Positions 24,439-33,605 of a stretch of DNA of 64,000 nucleotides are shown one piece after another; positions within the stretch are counted from its first letter, which is position 1; every line of letters starts with the position of its first letter. Where the stretch lies: positions 1 to 64,000 of the forward strand of contig NZ_JAHKQI010000005.1 of NCBI RefSeq assembly GCF_018860975.1. The letters are read 5' to 3'. This DNA is from Lentibacter algarum. Its GTDB lineage: Bacteria; Pseudomonadota; Alphaproteobacteria; Rhodobacterales; Rhodobacteraceae. The notes below the pieces were generated by a model. The model had not been told where the DNA came from. It did not search any database and worked only from the letters and a program-made list of their open reading frames with translations. The translations under genes and the position numbers were made by a program.

Positions 24439-25411
24439 AATGCCCCGTTTGGTGCCATTTCCAAGCATCAGCAACCATGTTCTCAAGGTTCGAGCGTTGC
24501 GGGTTCCAACCGAGTTCGGCTTCGGCACGGGTCGAACCGGAGACCAGCTTGGTGCAGTCACCCGCACGGCGCGGCCCTTCTTCACAAGGCACTGGCTTGC
24601 CTGTCACCGAGGCGGCTTTGCTCATCACTTCACGCACCGAAAAGCCCTCGCCTGTTCCAAGGTTAAACACGCGGCTGCCCTTCTCGTCTTTAAGCCACTT
24701 CACACCCAGAATATGCGCATCCACCAGATCGCAAACATGCACATAATCTCTGATGCAAGTGCCGTCTGGCGTATCGTAGTCTGTTCCAAAAACCGTCAGC
24801 GCTGCGCGTTTGCCCGCAACTGCGTCAAGGATCAATGGGATAAGATGAGTCTCGGGCTGGTGGAATTCACCAACTTCAGCTTCAGGATCACAGCCCGCTA
24901 CATTGAAGTAACGAAAGATCACAGACTGCATACCATCACTGGCTTCAAAATCGCGCAGCATGTCTTCAATCGCGCGCTTGCTGGCGCCGTAAGCGTTGAT
25001 CGGCAGCTGCACGGAGTTTTCGTCAAGCACGACATTGTCTTGGTCGCCATAAGTTGCGCAGGTTGAGCTAAAAACAAACCTCTTGCAGCCGGCACTTGCT
25101 GCCGCTTCGATAAGGTTCAGTGAGCCTTCAACATTGTTGCGCCAGTATTTTCCGGGCTTCTGCATGCTTTCGCCAACCTGGCTCAACGCGGCAAAATGCA
25201 TCACGGCGACAGGCCTGTGCTTTGCAAACACCTCATCAAGACGCCCGCGATCAAGCAGGTCACCTTCCTCAAAAGGGCCAAACTTAACCGCGTCTTTCCA
25301 GCCGGTTACCAGGTTGTCAAAAGTGATAGGGTTAAAGCCCGCAGTCTTTAGCGCCTTACAAGCATGCGAGCCGATGTAGCCCGCTCCGCCAGTGACCAAT
25401 ATGTTTTCCAA
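24428..25411 (-). CDS. galE: UDP-glucose 4-epimerase
   Basis: A 327-residue SDR-fold enzyme interconverting UDP-glucose and UDP-galactose with bound NAD. The Gly-rich loop TGGAGYIGSHACKAL is at the N-terminus, the catalytic region holds FSSTCATYGDQDNV and the Tyr-x3-Lys in INAYGASKRAIEDML, and DYVHVCDLVDAHILGV is GalE-typical. Translation begins at TTG 25411 with AGAGGTG just upstream. It is 28 bp after galU, forming a UDP-sugar supply pair for the surrounding glycosyltransferases. Confidence 0.95.
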   Translation of the reverse strand: MENILVTGGAGYIGSHACKALKTAGFNPITFDNLVTGWKDAVKFGPFEEGDLLDRGRLDEVFAKHRPVAVMHFAALSQVGESMQKPGKYWRNNVEGSLNLIEAAASAGCKRFVFSSTCATYGDQDNVVLDENSVQLPINAYGASKRAIEDMLRDFEASDGMQSVIFRYFNVAGCDPEAEVGEFHQPETHLIPLILDAVAGKRAALTVFGTDYDTPDGTCIRDYVHVCDLVDAHILGVKWLKDEKGSRVFNLGTGEGFSVREVMSKAASVTGKPVPCEEGPRRAGDCTKLVSGSTRAEAELGWNPQRSNLENMVADAWKWHQTGHYDK

Positions 25412-25439
25412 GCTGCACCTCTGATGGGTTCTTGTCCGC

Positions 25440-26333
25440 TTACTCAGCGGCTTTTTGTTGGCTTACGACGTTTTGGATGTATCCCATCAAGTCGTCACGC
25501 AGTTCAGGCCGCTCTAACCCAAATGAAACCGTGGCCTGCAAAAAGCCTGACTTAGAGCCGCAATCAAACCGGCGCCCCTTAAAGCGGAAACCATGCACAG
25601 GCCGCTCTTCCGCGATCTCGGCAGCGATAGCATCGGTCAGCTGAATCTCTCCGCCGGTTCCAACATGCTTTTTGTTGAGGTTGCGCAATACATCCGGTGT
25701 CAAAATATAGCGGCCGATCACAGCAAGGTTTGACGGCGCTTCGCCAGCTTTTGGTTTTTCAACCATACCATTCAACGACACCAGCGCACCCTTGTCTTCC
25801 TTCACGTCAAGCACGCCGTAAGAGCTGGCTTGCTCTTTGGGAACTTCCATCGCAGCGACCATACAGCCGGGCGCCTCTTCATAGGCTTCAACCATCTGCT
25901 GCAGACACGGCTTGTCAGCGGCGATAACGTCATCGGGCAAGATCACAGCAAAAGGCTCGTTAGAGATAAGCCGGCGTGCGCACCAGACAGCATGCCCAAG
26001 CCCCAGCGCTTTGTGCTGGCGGATATATGCAATCGCGCCGCTTTCCATGTTGGTGGCTTGCAAAGTCTCGAGCAGATCATCCTTGCCCGTCTTGCGCAGT
26101 GACTGCTCAAGCTGAGGCGCTTCATCAAAATAGTCCTCAAGCGCACCCTTGCCGCGTGAGGTCACAAAGATGAATTCCTTGATGCCGGCGGCCCGCGCTT
26201 CATCAATCGCATATTGAATGAGCGGCTTGTCAACCAAAGTCATAATCTCTTTGGGAACCGACTTCGTTGCCGGCAAAAAGCGCGTTCCGAGGCCAGCGAC
26301 CGGAAAAATGGCTTTTGTAACTTTTCTCTTCAT
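25440..26333 (-). CDS. galU: UTP-glucose-1-phosphate uridylyltransferase
   Basis: A 297-residue nucleotidyltransferase making UDP-glucose from UTP and glucose-1-phosphate. The N-terminal AIFPVAGLGTRFLPATKSVP, the KEIMTLVDKPLIQYAIDEA segment and AVILPDDVIAADKPCLQQM are classic GalU motifs. A GAGGA ribosome-binding site sits before the ATG. It heads the galU-galE-glycosyltransferase-sulfotransferase operon. The 146-bp AT-rich gap upstream (26334-26479) probably carries the operon promoter; TATATT at 26410-26415 on the minus strand is a possible -10. Confidence 0.95.
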   Translation of the reverse strand: MKRKVTKAIFPVAGLGTRFLPATKSVPKEIMTLVDKPLIQYAIDEARAAGIKEFIFVTSRGKGALEDYFDEAPQLEQSLRKTGKDDLLETLQATNMESGAIAYIRQHKALGLGHAVWCARRLISNEPFAVILPDDVIAADKPCLQQMVEAYEEAPGCMVAAMEVPKEQASSYGVLDVKEDKGALVSLNGMVEKPKAGEAPSNLAVIGRYILTPDVLRNLNKKHVGTGGEIQLTDAIAAEIAEERPVHGFRFKGRRFDCGSKSGFLQATVSFGLERPELRDDLMGYIQNVVSQQKAAE

Positions 26334-26479
26334 AACATTGTCCTCAATAAATCCATCACGTCATGTTCGCGCGTCGGTTGGCGCAATAATGGCACGAATA
26401 GGGTTAACGTAATATACTCTAAGGGAGCAAAATTTGGAATTAGTGGGGAATTTTTGAGACTGTGGCGCATTTGCGCGCG

Positions 26480-27709
26480 TCAGTCAGGCAAGCCACGCGC
26501 CAAGGCAACCCGCGCCTGCTCTCTTTGCAGGCGGGTTTTCAAACGCAACAGTTGAAACAGAGGCTGATTTCGCTCGCTACGTCCAAACTGCCCGCCCGTT
26601 TGCTCCCAATAGCCCGCGTCGACAAACCGCAGGTGGTGAAAGCGTGTATCGAACGAGAACAGAAAGAGGGATACATTCGCGCCTTCAGCTGCGAGGTCTG
26701 CCGCTTTCTTGCGCAGCCTTGTCCGATTGCGCCAGCGGCCCGAAAGAACCCGAGAAGTCGCTCGGTGCTTGGAAAATGGCAGGAATTCCGTCTTGAGCAT
26801 GTGTTTTTCAGGCAAATATTGCTCGATCGGGCGCTCTTTGCCCGCTTCAAAGCCTGATTCCAATGTCTTGAGCAGCCGCGCGGCTTCTTTTGCGTTCATC
26901 AGCCCGCGCTGCTGTTGGTCTCTTAGTCGCTCAACCTGTTCCTCAGCCATCTCGGAGCACCGTGGCTCCAACGGTTGACCATGTTTGCGCAGCAACGCAA
27001 CTATGCTCGCCCCGACATCAAACAGATCAGTTACAGCGCGGTCGTCACGCCGCCTCGGGCTGGCCTTGTAAGCATGATGCACCTCAGCCAGCGGAACAAG
27101 CACAGTCTTGCCGCCGGTTTTACCCAAGCGCAGGTTCAGGTCTGTTTCATCGAGGTAAAAGTGAAAAGCTTCATCAAACCCGCCAAGCTCTCGTAGCGCT
27201 TTGCGCTGCACAGCCATGTTGCAACCTTCAGTCTTCACAACAAAACCCTCGCGGGTTTTCGGGGTAAACGGCTCAAGCCCAGCGGCCTCAAGCGGCAAAG
27301 CCACGCCTTGGAAATTCACTTCACGCGCAGCCCATTGTAGCGAGATACCGTTGCGCCCACGCACATAACCGCCCGTGCAAGTCACGCTTTCGTCTTCAAA
27401 CGGGGCAATCAAATGCGCAAGCCACATCGGCTCGGCTGCCGCGTCATCGTCGATAAAGGCAATTACTTCACCAGCTGCCTGCGCCACGCCCTTGTTGCGC
27501 GCCGCCGAAATGTTGGCCTCATCAAAGCGCACCAACTTCACGTCGCTGTCAAAAACCGAGCCTGTTACAGCCAAACAGCCAGCTTCATCAGCGACAACCA
27601 CAATCTCGAAAGGCTCATAAAGCACCCCGGCCAGCGCTGTTAAGCACCACAACAAACTTTCAGGCCTGCCGCGGCTGACAACAACAACGCTGACGGTTGG
27701 GTTGCTCAT
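26480..27709 (-). CDS. Glycosyltransferase family 2 protein
   Basis: A 409-residue GT-A glycosyltransferase: VSVVVVSRGRPESLLWCLTA at the N-terminus, AARNKGVAQAAGEVIAFIDD with the metal-binding DDD, and AVQRKALRELGGFDEAFHFY with the acceptor-side motif. The last 100 residues are basic and not assigned. Its start codon shares one base with the cysQ stop (TAATG), so it is translated in tandem with cysQ. It is a likely polysaccharide-assembly enzyme; the donor sugar is unknown. Confidence 0.87.
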   Translation of the reverse strand: MSNPTVSVVVVSRGRPESLLWCLTALAGVLYEPFEIVVVADEAGCLAVTGSVFDSDVKLVRFDEANISAARNKGVAQAAGEVIAFIDDDAAAEPMWLAHLIAPFEDESVTCTGGYVRGRNGISLQWAAREVNFQGVALPLEAAGLEPFTPKTREGFVVKTEGCNMAVQRKALRELGGFDEAFHFYLDETDLNLRLGKTGGKTVLVPLAEVHHAYKASPRRRDDRAVTDLFDVGASIVALLRKHGQPLEPRCSEMAEEQVERLRDQQQRGLMNAKEAARLLKTLESGFEAGKERPIEQYLPEKHMLKTEFLPFSKHRATSRVLSGRWRNRTRLRKKAADLAAEGANVSLFLFSFDTRFHHLRFVDAGYWEQTGGQFGRSERNQPLFQLLRLKTRLQREQARVALARGLPD

Positions 27710-28506
27710 TACGCAGGCTTAAGCTCAACGCTCGGCGCGTAAGCAATGAAAAACGGGTTGGCGTAATCGGCTTTGCCATAAGTTAGCGGCTCGTGGTTAT
27801 CAAAGCGCACAACTTTTCCGCCCGCGCCGTGCAAGACGGCGTGGCCCGCGGCGGTATCCCATTCCATCGTGCGACCAACACGAGGGTAAATGTCGGCTTC
27901 GCCTGTCGCCACAAGGCAGAACTTCAGCGAAGATCCGGCTGATTTAGAGTCTGAAACAGCGTATTTATTAATGTAGTCATCTGTTGCCTGATCACGGTGC
28001 GACTTTGACGCCACCACAAGCAGCGCAGCATTATCACTGTCAGCCACAGAAATAGCCCGCGTCACGCCAGCCGACTTTTTGTCAAACGGCCCGTCTTCCT
28101 CAACGGTGCTGCCGTCAGCAAGGGTGTAAAACATCCGCTCTTTGGCAGGTGCATACACAACACCGCGCGTCGGAACTCCGTTCTCAACATAAGCAATGTT
28201 CACCGTAAAGTCGCCACGACGGTGGATGAACTCTTTGGTGCCATCAAGCGGATCAACGATCAGAAAGGTATCTGCCTTCTGCTTGTGGGAATCAGCCTGC
28301 TCTTCCGTCACCAGCAGCACGTCGGGAAAAGCCGCTCGCAAACCCTCTGAAATCAGCGCATCGGCGGCTTCGTCAGCTTCTGTCACGGGGCTGTCATCTG
28401 ACTTTGACTTAACCTCAAAATCGTCGCGGTCATAAATTTCCATGATCTTGTCGCCTGCGATAAGAGACAACTCGCGCATAACCTGCGTCAGCTTTTCGTA
28501 ATCCAT
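27709..28506 (-). CDS. cysQ: 3'(2'),5'-bisphosphate nucleotidase CysQ
   Basis: A 265-residue inositol-monophosphatase-fold enzyme removing the 3'-phosphate of PAP (and PAPS). The metal-binding motifs are VTEEQ, VDPLDGTKEFIHRRGDFTVN and WDTAAGHAVL. PAP is the inhibitory by-product of every sulfotransfer reaction, so its presence beside sulfotransferase and glycosyltransferase genes fits a sulfated-glycan pathway. It is in tandem with a GT2 gene (TAATG junction) and divergent from an ABC-2 permease gene. Confidence 0.92.
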   Translation of the reverse strand: MDYEKLTQVMRELSLIAGDKIMEIYDRDDFEVKSKSDDSPVTEADEAADALISEGLRAAFPDVLLVTEEQADSHKQKADTFLIVDPLDGTKEFIHRRGDFTVNIAYVENGVPTRGVVYAPAKERMFYTLADGSTVEEDGPFDKKSAGVTRAISVADSDNAALLVVASKSHRDQATDDYINKYAVSDSKSAGSSLKFCLVATGEADIYPRVGRTMEWDTAAGHAVLHGAGGKVVRFDNHEPLTYGKADYANPFFIAYAPSVELKPA

Positions 28507-28644
28507 AGTGCCTGTCCTTGCCTAACTTTGCGCACGCCTTCGTGCTTTGTTGCCACGTGCTTTCTTCCCCCTTATGATAGCTGCGTAACTGTTCGGCAAG
28601 AATTGCCTTATAGAACAAACCGCAGAAGGCGGAGCAGGCATAAG

Positions 28645-29466
28645 ATGTTTCAGGTTAGACAACGCAGGTCAGCATTCACATCAGCGCTCATTATCTTTGA
28701 GCTAATCTACCACTCGGTGGTGCATTCTGTGCGGTCGTCGCACGGCAACGCAATCATGTCATTGCTCACCAACCTCATGCAAATGGGGATCATGGTGTTG
28801 GCTTTTTATATCATGTTTACACTGCTTGGCTTGCGCAGTGCCGCTCTGCGCGGTGACTTTCTGGTTTATATCATGACAGGCATCTTCCTTTACATGACAC
28901 ATGTGAAGGCGGTTGGTGCCGTGTCAGGCGCTGCGGGGCCGTCTTCCCCGATGATGCTGCACGCTCCGATGAACACCATCGTCGCAATCGCGTCGTCGGC
29001 GCTGGCTTCGCTTTACCTTCAAGTGCTGTCGATGATCGTGATCTTGTTTGGCTATTACATGATCGGCAACAGGTTCACGATAGAAGACCCGATCAGCGCC
29101 ATCGCCATGCTTTTGCTGGCGTGGTTTACCGGCTGTGCTATCGGGTTGGTGCTGCTGGCGATCAAGCCGTGGTTCCCCGGGTTTGTTTCTGCCTTCACAC
29201 TCATCTACCAGCGCGCCAACATGATCGCGTCCGGCAAGATGTTCGTGGCCAACACCTTGCCCGGTTACATGCTGGCGATGTTTGACTGGAACCCGCTGTT
29301 CCACGTTATTGATCAGTCGCGCGGCTTTGCGTTCATCAACTACAACCCGCGCTACAGCAACTGGGAGTATCCGCTGCTGGTCGGTGTTTCGCTGATCATG
29401 ATCGGCCTGATGGGCGAGTTCGTGACTCGCCGCAGCGCTTCGACGTCTTGGAACGCCCGCCGATGA
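28645..29466 (+). CDS. ABC-2 type polysaccharide export permease (KpsM-like), without adjacent ATPase
   Basis: A 273-residue membrane protein with six likely helices, matching ABC-2 permeases of capsule/O-antigen export (KpsM/Wzm): MGIMVLAFYIMFTLLGLRS, GIFLYMTHVKAVGAVSGA, and the C-terminal FDWNPLFHVIDQSRGFAFIN. The start at ATG 28645 has GGAG 10 bases upstream; longer frame starts at 28528 are not credible. No KpsT-like ATPase gene is adjacent, so the partner must be elsewhere. It lies divergent from cysQ, at the edge of the glycan cluster. Confidence 0.85.
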   Translation: MFQVRQRRSAFTSALIIFELIYHSVVHSVRSSHGNAIMSLLTNLMQMGIMVLAFYIMFTLLGLRSAALRGDFLVYIMTGIFLYMTHVKAVGAVSGAAGPSSPMMLHAPMNTIVAIASSALASLYLQVLSMIVILFGYYMIGNRFTIEDPISAIAMLLLAWFTGCAIGLVLLAIKPWFPGFVSAFTLIYQRANMIASGKMFVANTLPGYMLAMFDWNPLFHVIDQSRGFAFINYNPRYSNWEYPLLVGVSLIMIGLMGEFVTRRSASTSWNARR

Positions 29467-29543
29467 TCCGGCTCCCGGCCTTTCTATCGACCTAATTCTG
29501 AAGTTGGAGTCCGGCCAAAAGCTTGTCTCGGGGTGCTGCTCGC

Positions 29544-30155
29544 TTAGGTAACCACACGCATCGTAATGTTTATTCGCCCGCCGTCAGGCAGCAGCGTGCT
29601 GGTGCCGTGTTTGACACGGTCAACGCCGTGATAGGCCAGCCGTGCCTCACCGCCCAGAACCAGAACTTCACCAGAGCGAAGCCAATGCGAGACAGTCTTG
29701 CCGCCGCGCTCGGTGCCGCCAATCCGGAACAAGCCATCGTCGCCCAAGCTTACTGAAACAACAGGCTGGCTATAGTCGGCCTCGTCGTTGTCTTGGTGCA
29801 GGCCCATACGCGCGCCCTCGCCGTAGAAGTTGATCAAGGCACAGTCCGGCTGACGCGCATCGGGGGCAATGGCGTTCCAGATATCAAGCAAGCTCTGTGG
29901 TATTGGTGGCCAGTCTGTTCCGCGCGGGTGCTTGGGCTCATAGCGGTAACCTCGCCTGTCTGACATCCAGCCGCAATTGCCCGCCGAGGTCAGCCGCACA
30001 CTCATTTTCTTCCCAAAGCGGGTTTCGGGTGAATAGAGCGGCGCGGCGCGGGCGATCTCGCGGATGTCTCCGACCAGCTCAAGCTGAGATTCAACGCCAA
30101 GTGCCTCAAGGTAGATATCCGCCCCACCGAGGTTAACTTTTTGCTCAAGATTCAT
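29544..30155 (-). CDS. alkB: AlkB-type 2-oxoglutarate/Fe(II) dioxygenase
   Basis: A 203-residue DNA/RNA dealkylation repair enzyme. The iron triad is visible as His and Asp in MGLHQDNDEADYS and the distal His in RLAYHGVDRV, followed by RINITMR, whose arginines bind 2-oxoglutarate. NFYGEGARMGLHQD and PVVSVSLGDDGLF are typical of bacterial AlkB. It repairs 1-methyladenine and 3-methylcytosine by oxidative demethylation. It appears monocistronic and is divergent from dnaK. No Ada or methyltransferase gene is nearby. Confidence 0.93.
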   Translation of the reverse strand: MNLEQKVNLGGADIYLEALGVESQLELVGDIREIARAAPLYSPETRFGKKMSVRLTSAGNCGWMSDRRGYRYEPKHPRGTDWPPIPQSLLDIWNAIAPDARQPDCALINFYGEGARMGLHQDNDEADYSQPVVSVSLGDDGLFRIGGTERGGKTVSHWLRSGEVLVLGGEARLAYHGVDRVKHGTSTLLPDGGRINITMRVVT

Positions 30156-30215
30156 CGCTAACTCTCAATTCGTCACAAAAACACGACTTTTTGCCAATTC
30201 AGCATGCTTAGGGTG

Positions 30216-30244
30216 CTTGCAGGGGCAATTCCGGCTCCTTATAT
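30216..30244 (+). promoter_or_regulatory. RpoH (sigma-32) heat-shock promoter of dnaK
   Basis: CTTG at 30216-30219 and CTTATAT at 30238-30244 are spaced by 18 bp. This agrees closely with the known alphaproteobacterial RpoH consensus (CTTG-N17/18-CYTATNT). It lies 113 bp upstream of the dnaK ATG and implies heat induction of dnaK-dnaJ. Confidence 0.75.
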
Positions 30245-30356
30245 ACCCATCGAAGCGCTTAGCACGGGTTCGCCGCGTTAGGCTAACAGTACGGCGGCAG
30301 ATGCCATAACGGGTCTGACCCTCGTAACATCGCCTTACCGCAAGAAGGGATTATAT

Positions 30357-32270
30357 ATGTCTAAAGTTATCGGTATCGACCTCGGTACAACAAACTCTTG
30401 TATCGCAATCATGGACGGCTCCGCCGCCCGCGTCATTGAAAACAGCGAAGGTGCTCGCACCACGCCCTCAATCGTCGCTTTCACGGAAGACGAGCGCCTT
30501 GTTGGCCAGTCAGCCAAGCGCCAAGCCGTGACCAACCCTGAAAACACAATCTTCGGTGTGAAGCGCCTTATCGGCCGTCGCAACGACGATGCGAACCTTG
30601 CCAAAGACAAAAAGAACATGCCGTTCAATGTCATCGACGGCGGCAACGGTGACGCATGGGTTGAAGCGCGCGGCGAGAAGTATTCACCTTCTCAGCTGTC
30701 AGCCTTCATCCTTGGCAAAATGAAAGAAACAGCCGAGAGCTACCTCGGTGAGGAAGTGACGCAAGCGGTTATTACCGTTCCTGCGTACTTCAACGACGCC
30801 CAACGCCAAGCCACAAAAGACGCCGGCAAAATCGCTGGCCTCGAAGTGCTGCGGATCATCAACGAACCGACGGCTGCTGCGCTTGCCTATGGCCTCGACA
30901 AAAAAGAAACCCAAACCATCGCGGTCTATGACCTCGGCGGCGGCACGTTTGACGTGACCATTCTTGAAATCGACGATGGCCTGTTTGAAGTTAAATCAAC
31001 CAACGGCGACACGTTCCTCGGCGGTGAAGACTTTGACATGCGCATCGTTGACTACCTCGCAGGCGAGTTCAAAAAAGAGCACGGCGTAGACCTGACACAA
31101 GACAAAATGGCCCTCCAGCGTCTCAAGGAAGCTGCCGAGAAAGCCAAAATCGAGCTGTCATCATCTGCGCAAACCGAGATCAACCAACCGTTTATCTCTA
31201 TGGGCAAAGACGGCCAGCCGCTGCACATGGTTCTCAAACTGACCCGTGCCAAGCTTGAAAGCCTCGTCAGCGACCTGATCAAAAACTCGCTCAAGCCTTG
31301 TGCCGCGGCGCTCAAAGACGCTGGCCTCACAACCGGCGACATCGACGAGATCGTTCTTGTTGGTGGTATGACGCGTATGCCCAAGGTGATCGAAGAAGTT
31401 TCAAAGTTCTTCGGCAAAGAGCCAAACAAAGGCGTGAACCCTGATGAAGTTGTTGCCATGGGCGCGGCCATTCAGGCTGGTGTTCTGCAAGGCGACGTTA
31501 AAGATGTTGTCCTGCTCGATGTGACGCCTCTCTCGCTCGGTATCGAAACGCTCGGCGGCGTGTTCACACGTCTGATCGACCGCAACACAACGATCCCGAC
31601 GAAGAAGTCACAGATCTTCTCAACAGCCGAGGACAACCAGAACGCCGTGACGATCCGGGTGTTCCAGGGCGAACGCGAAATGGCCGCCGACAACAAGATC
31701 CTTGGTCAGTTCAACCTTGAAAACATCCCGCCCGCCCCGCGCGGTCTGCCGCAGATCGAAGTCACATTTGACATCGACGCCAACGGCATCGTCTCTGTTG
31801 GCGCGATGGACAAAGGCACCGGCAAAGAGCAGAAAATCACCATCCAGGCTTCAGGTGGTCTGTCAGATTCAGACATCGAGCAAATGGTGAAAGACGCTGA
31901 AGACAACGCCGAGGCCGACAAGGACCGCAAGGAACAAGTCGAGTCGCGCAACCAAGCCGAGAGCCTCATCCACTCGACTGAAAAGTCGCTGGAAGAGCAC
32001 TCTGACAAGGTTGACCCGACAACAGTTGAAGCGATCGAACTCGCGATCGCCGCCCTGCGTGACGACCTCGACAAAGAAGACGTTGCAGCCGACAAGCTGA
32101 AAAGCGGAATTCAGAACGTAACTGAAGCCGCAATGAAGCTTGGTGAAGCGATCTACAAAGCCCAGGCCGAAGAAGGCGAAGATGCCCCGATGGCGGCTGA
32201 TGAAGGCGGCGAAGATGACATCGTTGATGCCGACTTCGAAGATCTCGGCGACGACGAAAAGCGCAGCTAA
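30357..32270 (+). CDS. dnaK: Molecular chaperone DnaK (Hsp70)
   Basis: 637 residues, full length. The ATPase domain opens with [18 protein letters not shown] and contains the Hsp70 signatures [18 protein letters not shown] and [16 protein letters not shown]. The substrate domain has [19 protein letters not shown]. The lid ends with [15 protein letters not shown], matching the EEVD-like acidic tail of DnaK. It folds and protects proteins with DnaJ and GrpE. It lies under an RpoH-type promoter, with a stem-loop separating it from dnaJ. Confidence 0.98.
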   Translation: MSKVIGIDLGTTNSCIAIMDGSAARVIENSEGARTTPSIVAFTEDERLVGQSAKRQAVTNPENTIFGVKRLIGRRNDDANLAKDKKNMPFNVIDGGNGDAWVEARGEKYSPSQLSAFILGKMKETAESYLGEEVTQAVITVPAYFNDAQRQATKDAGKIAGLEVLRIINEPTAAALAYGLDKKETQTIAVYDLGGGTFDVTILEIDDGLFEVKSTNGDTFLGGEDFDMRIVDYLAGEFKKEHGVDLTQDKMALQRLKEAAEKAKIELSSSAQTEINQPFISMGKDGQPLHMVLKLTRAKLESLVSDLIKNSLKPCAAALKDAGLTTGDIDEIVLVGGMTRMPKVIEEVSKFFGKEPNKGVNPDEVVAMGAAIQAGVLQGDVKDVVLLDVTPLSLGIETLGGVFTRLIDRNTTIPTKKSQIFSTAEDNQNAVTIRVFQGEREMAADNKILGQFNLENIPPAPRGLPQIEVTFDIDANGIVSVGAMDKGTGKEQKITIQASGGLSDSDIEQMVKDAEDNAEADKDRKEQVESRNQAESLIHSTEKSLEEHSDKVDPTTVEAIELAIAALRDDLDKEDVAADKLKSGIQNVTEAAMKLGEAIYKAQAEEGEDAPMAADEGGEDDIVDADFEDLGDDEKRS

Positions 32271-32290
32271 GCTGTAGCCGAAACCAAAGC

Positions 32291-32323
32291 ATGAGGCCGG
32301 TCCGTTTACCGGACTGGCCTCAT
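32291..32323 (+). other. Long stem-loop between dnaK and dnaJ
   Basis: ATGAGGCCGGTCCG (32291-32304) pairs with CGGACTGGCCTCAT (32310-32323), 14 bp with one G-T mismatch, around a five-base loop. It is not followed by a T-run (TATGGTTTC). It probably attenuates or stabilises the message so that DnaK is made in excess over DnaJ; function inferred from position. Confidence 0.6.
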
Positions 32324-32348
32324 ATGGTTTCAGAAAGGGGTCTTCCCA

Positions 32349-33491
32349 ATGGCAAAACGCGACTATTACGAAACGCTTGGTATCTCCAAGGGCGCCTCGG
32401 CTGATGAGATCAAAAAAGCCTATCGCAAAAAAGCGAAAGAGCTGCACCCTGATCGCAACACCGACAACCCCGAAGCCGAAGCGCAGTTTAAAGAAGCGGG
32501 CGAGGCTTACGAAGTCCTTAAGGACGACGACAAAAAGGCCGCCTACGACCGCTACGGCCACGCCGCTTTTGAAGGCGGCATGGGCGGCGGCGGTGGCCGG
32601 CCCGGCGGCGGACAGGGTGACTTTTCCTCTGCCTTCTCCGATGTCTTCGACGACCTGTTCGGTGACTTCATGGGAGGCCAGCGCGGAGGCGGACGCCAAC
32701 GCGCGTCCCGCGGTGCTGACCTGCGATACAACCTCGGCATCACGCTTGAAGAAGCCTACACCGGCCTGCAAAAAACCATCGCCGTTCCCACGTCTGTGGC
32801 CTGTGAAGGCTGTAACGGCACCGGCTCTGACGATGGCTCCGAGCCGACAACATGCCCGACTTGTGCAGGCATGGGTAAAGTTCGTGCGCAACAAGGCTTC
32901 TTCACCGTCGAGCGCACCTGCCCGACATGTTCAGGCCTCGGCCAGATCATCAAAGATCCTTGCAAACTTTGCGGCGGACAAGGCCGTGTTCACAAAGACC
33001 GTTCGCTCGCGGTTAACATACCGGCTGGCGTTGAAACCGGAACTCGCATTCGCCTCGCTGGGGAAGGTGAAGCAGGCATGCGCGGCGGCCCAACCGGCGA
33101 TCTCTACATCTTCATCGAGGTCGCTGCGCACAAGATCTTTGAGCGAGAGGACGTTAACCTATACTGTCGCGTCCCTGTTAGCATGGCTTCGGCAGCGCTG
33201 GGTGGCGACATCGAAGTGCCAACAATTGACGGTGGCCGCTCGCGGGTGAAAATCCCATCCGGCTCACAGTCAGGCCGTCAAATGCGCCTGCGCTCAAAAG
33301 GCATGCCCGCCCTACGCGGCGGCGGCGCTGGCGACATGTTCATCGAACTCGCCGTCGAAACGCCGGTGAACCTGACCTCAAAACAAAAAGAACTGCTTAA
33401 AGAGTTCGAGGCGCTGTCAGAAGACAACAACCCCGAAAGCTCAAGCTTCTTTTCGTCGGTCAAAGGGTTCTGGGACAGTATGAAAGGTTAA
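32349..33491 (+). CDS. dnaJ: Chaperone DnaJ (Hsp40)
   Basis: 380 residues with all type-I domains: the J domain ([20 protein letters not shown], with HPD in LHPDRN), a Gly/Phe-rich linker around 75-105, and four zinc motifs [24 protein letters not shown] and CKLCGGQG. The C-terminal substrate-binding barrels follow. It stimulates DnaK ATPase and delivers substrates. It is co-directional with dnaK (78-bp gap with a stem-loop) and followed by a strong terminator. Confidence 0.98.
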   Translation: MAKRDYYETLGISKGASADEIKKAYRKKAKELHPDRNTDNPEAEAQFKEAGEAYEVLKDDDKKAAYDRYGHAAFEGGMGGGGGRPGGGQGDFSSAFSDVFDDLFGDFMGGQRGGGRQRASRGADLRYNLGITLEEAYTGLQKTIAVPTSVACEGCNGTGSDDGSEPTTCPTCAGMGKVRAQQGFFTVERTCPTCSGLGQIIKDPCKLCGGQGRVHKDRSLAVNIPAGVETGTRIRLAGEGEAGMRGGPTGDLYIFIEVAAHKIFEREDVNLYCRVPVSMASAALGGDIEVPTIDGGRSRVKIPSGSQSGRQMRLRSKGMPALRGGGAGDMFIELAVETPVNLTSKQKELLKEFEALSEDNNPESSSFFSSVKGFWDSMKG

Positions 33492-33510
33492 GCTTTCAAG
33501 TCAGCTATTC

Positions 33511-33543
33511 AAAAGGGCGCGCTTAAGGGTGCGCCCTTTTTTG
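33511..33543 (+). terminator. Rho-independent terminator after dnaJ
   Basis: AAAAGGGCGC (33511-33520) pairs with GCGCCCTTTT (33531-33540) around a ten-base loop, and the T-run continues to 33542. It ends the dnaK-dnaJ transcript before the sulfotransferase gene. Confidence 0.85.
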
Positions 33544-33605
33544 TTGCGTTCAAGCTTTGTTCAGCGTTCCCTTGCCAAAGCGGCACCACGCAAGGAACGA
33601 CTGAT

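Noticed and set aside
31869-32894. Long open frame (341 codons) opposite dnaK/dnaJ
   Set aside because: It is fully antisense to two well-conserved chaperone genes, lacks recognisable domains and arises from codon bias on the coding strand.
32377-33249. 290-codon frame inside dnaJ on the same strand
   Set aside because: It is a shifted frame of dnaJ with low-complexity Ala/Lys/Arg-rich sequence and no start context.
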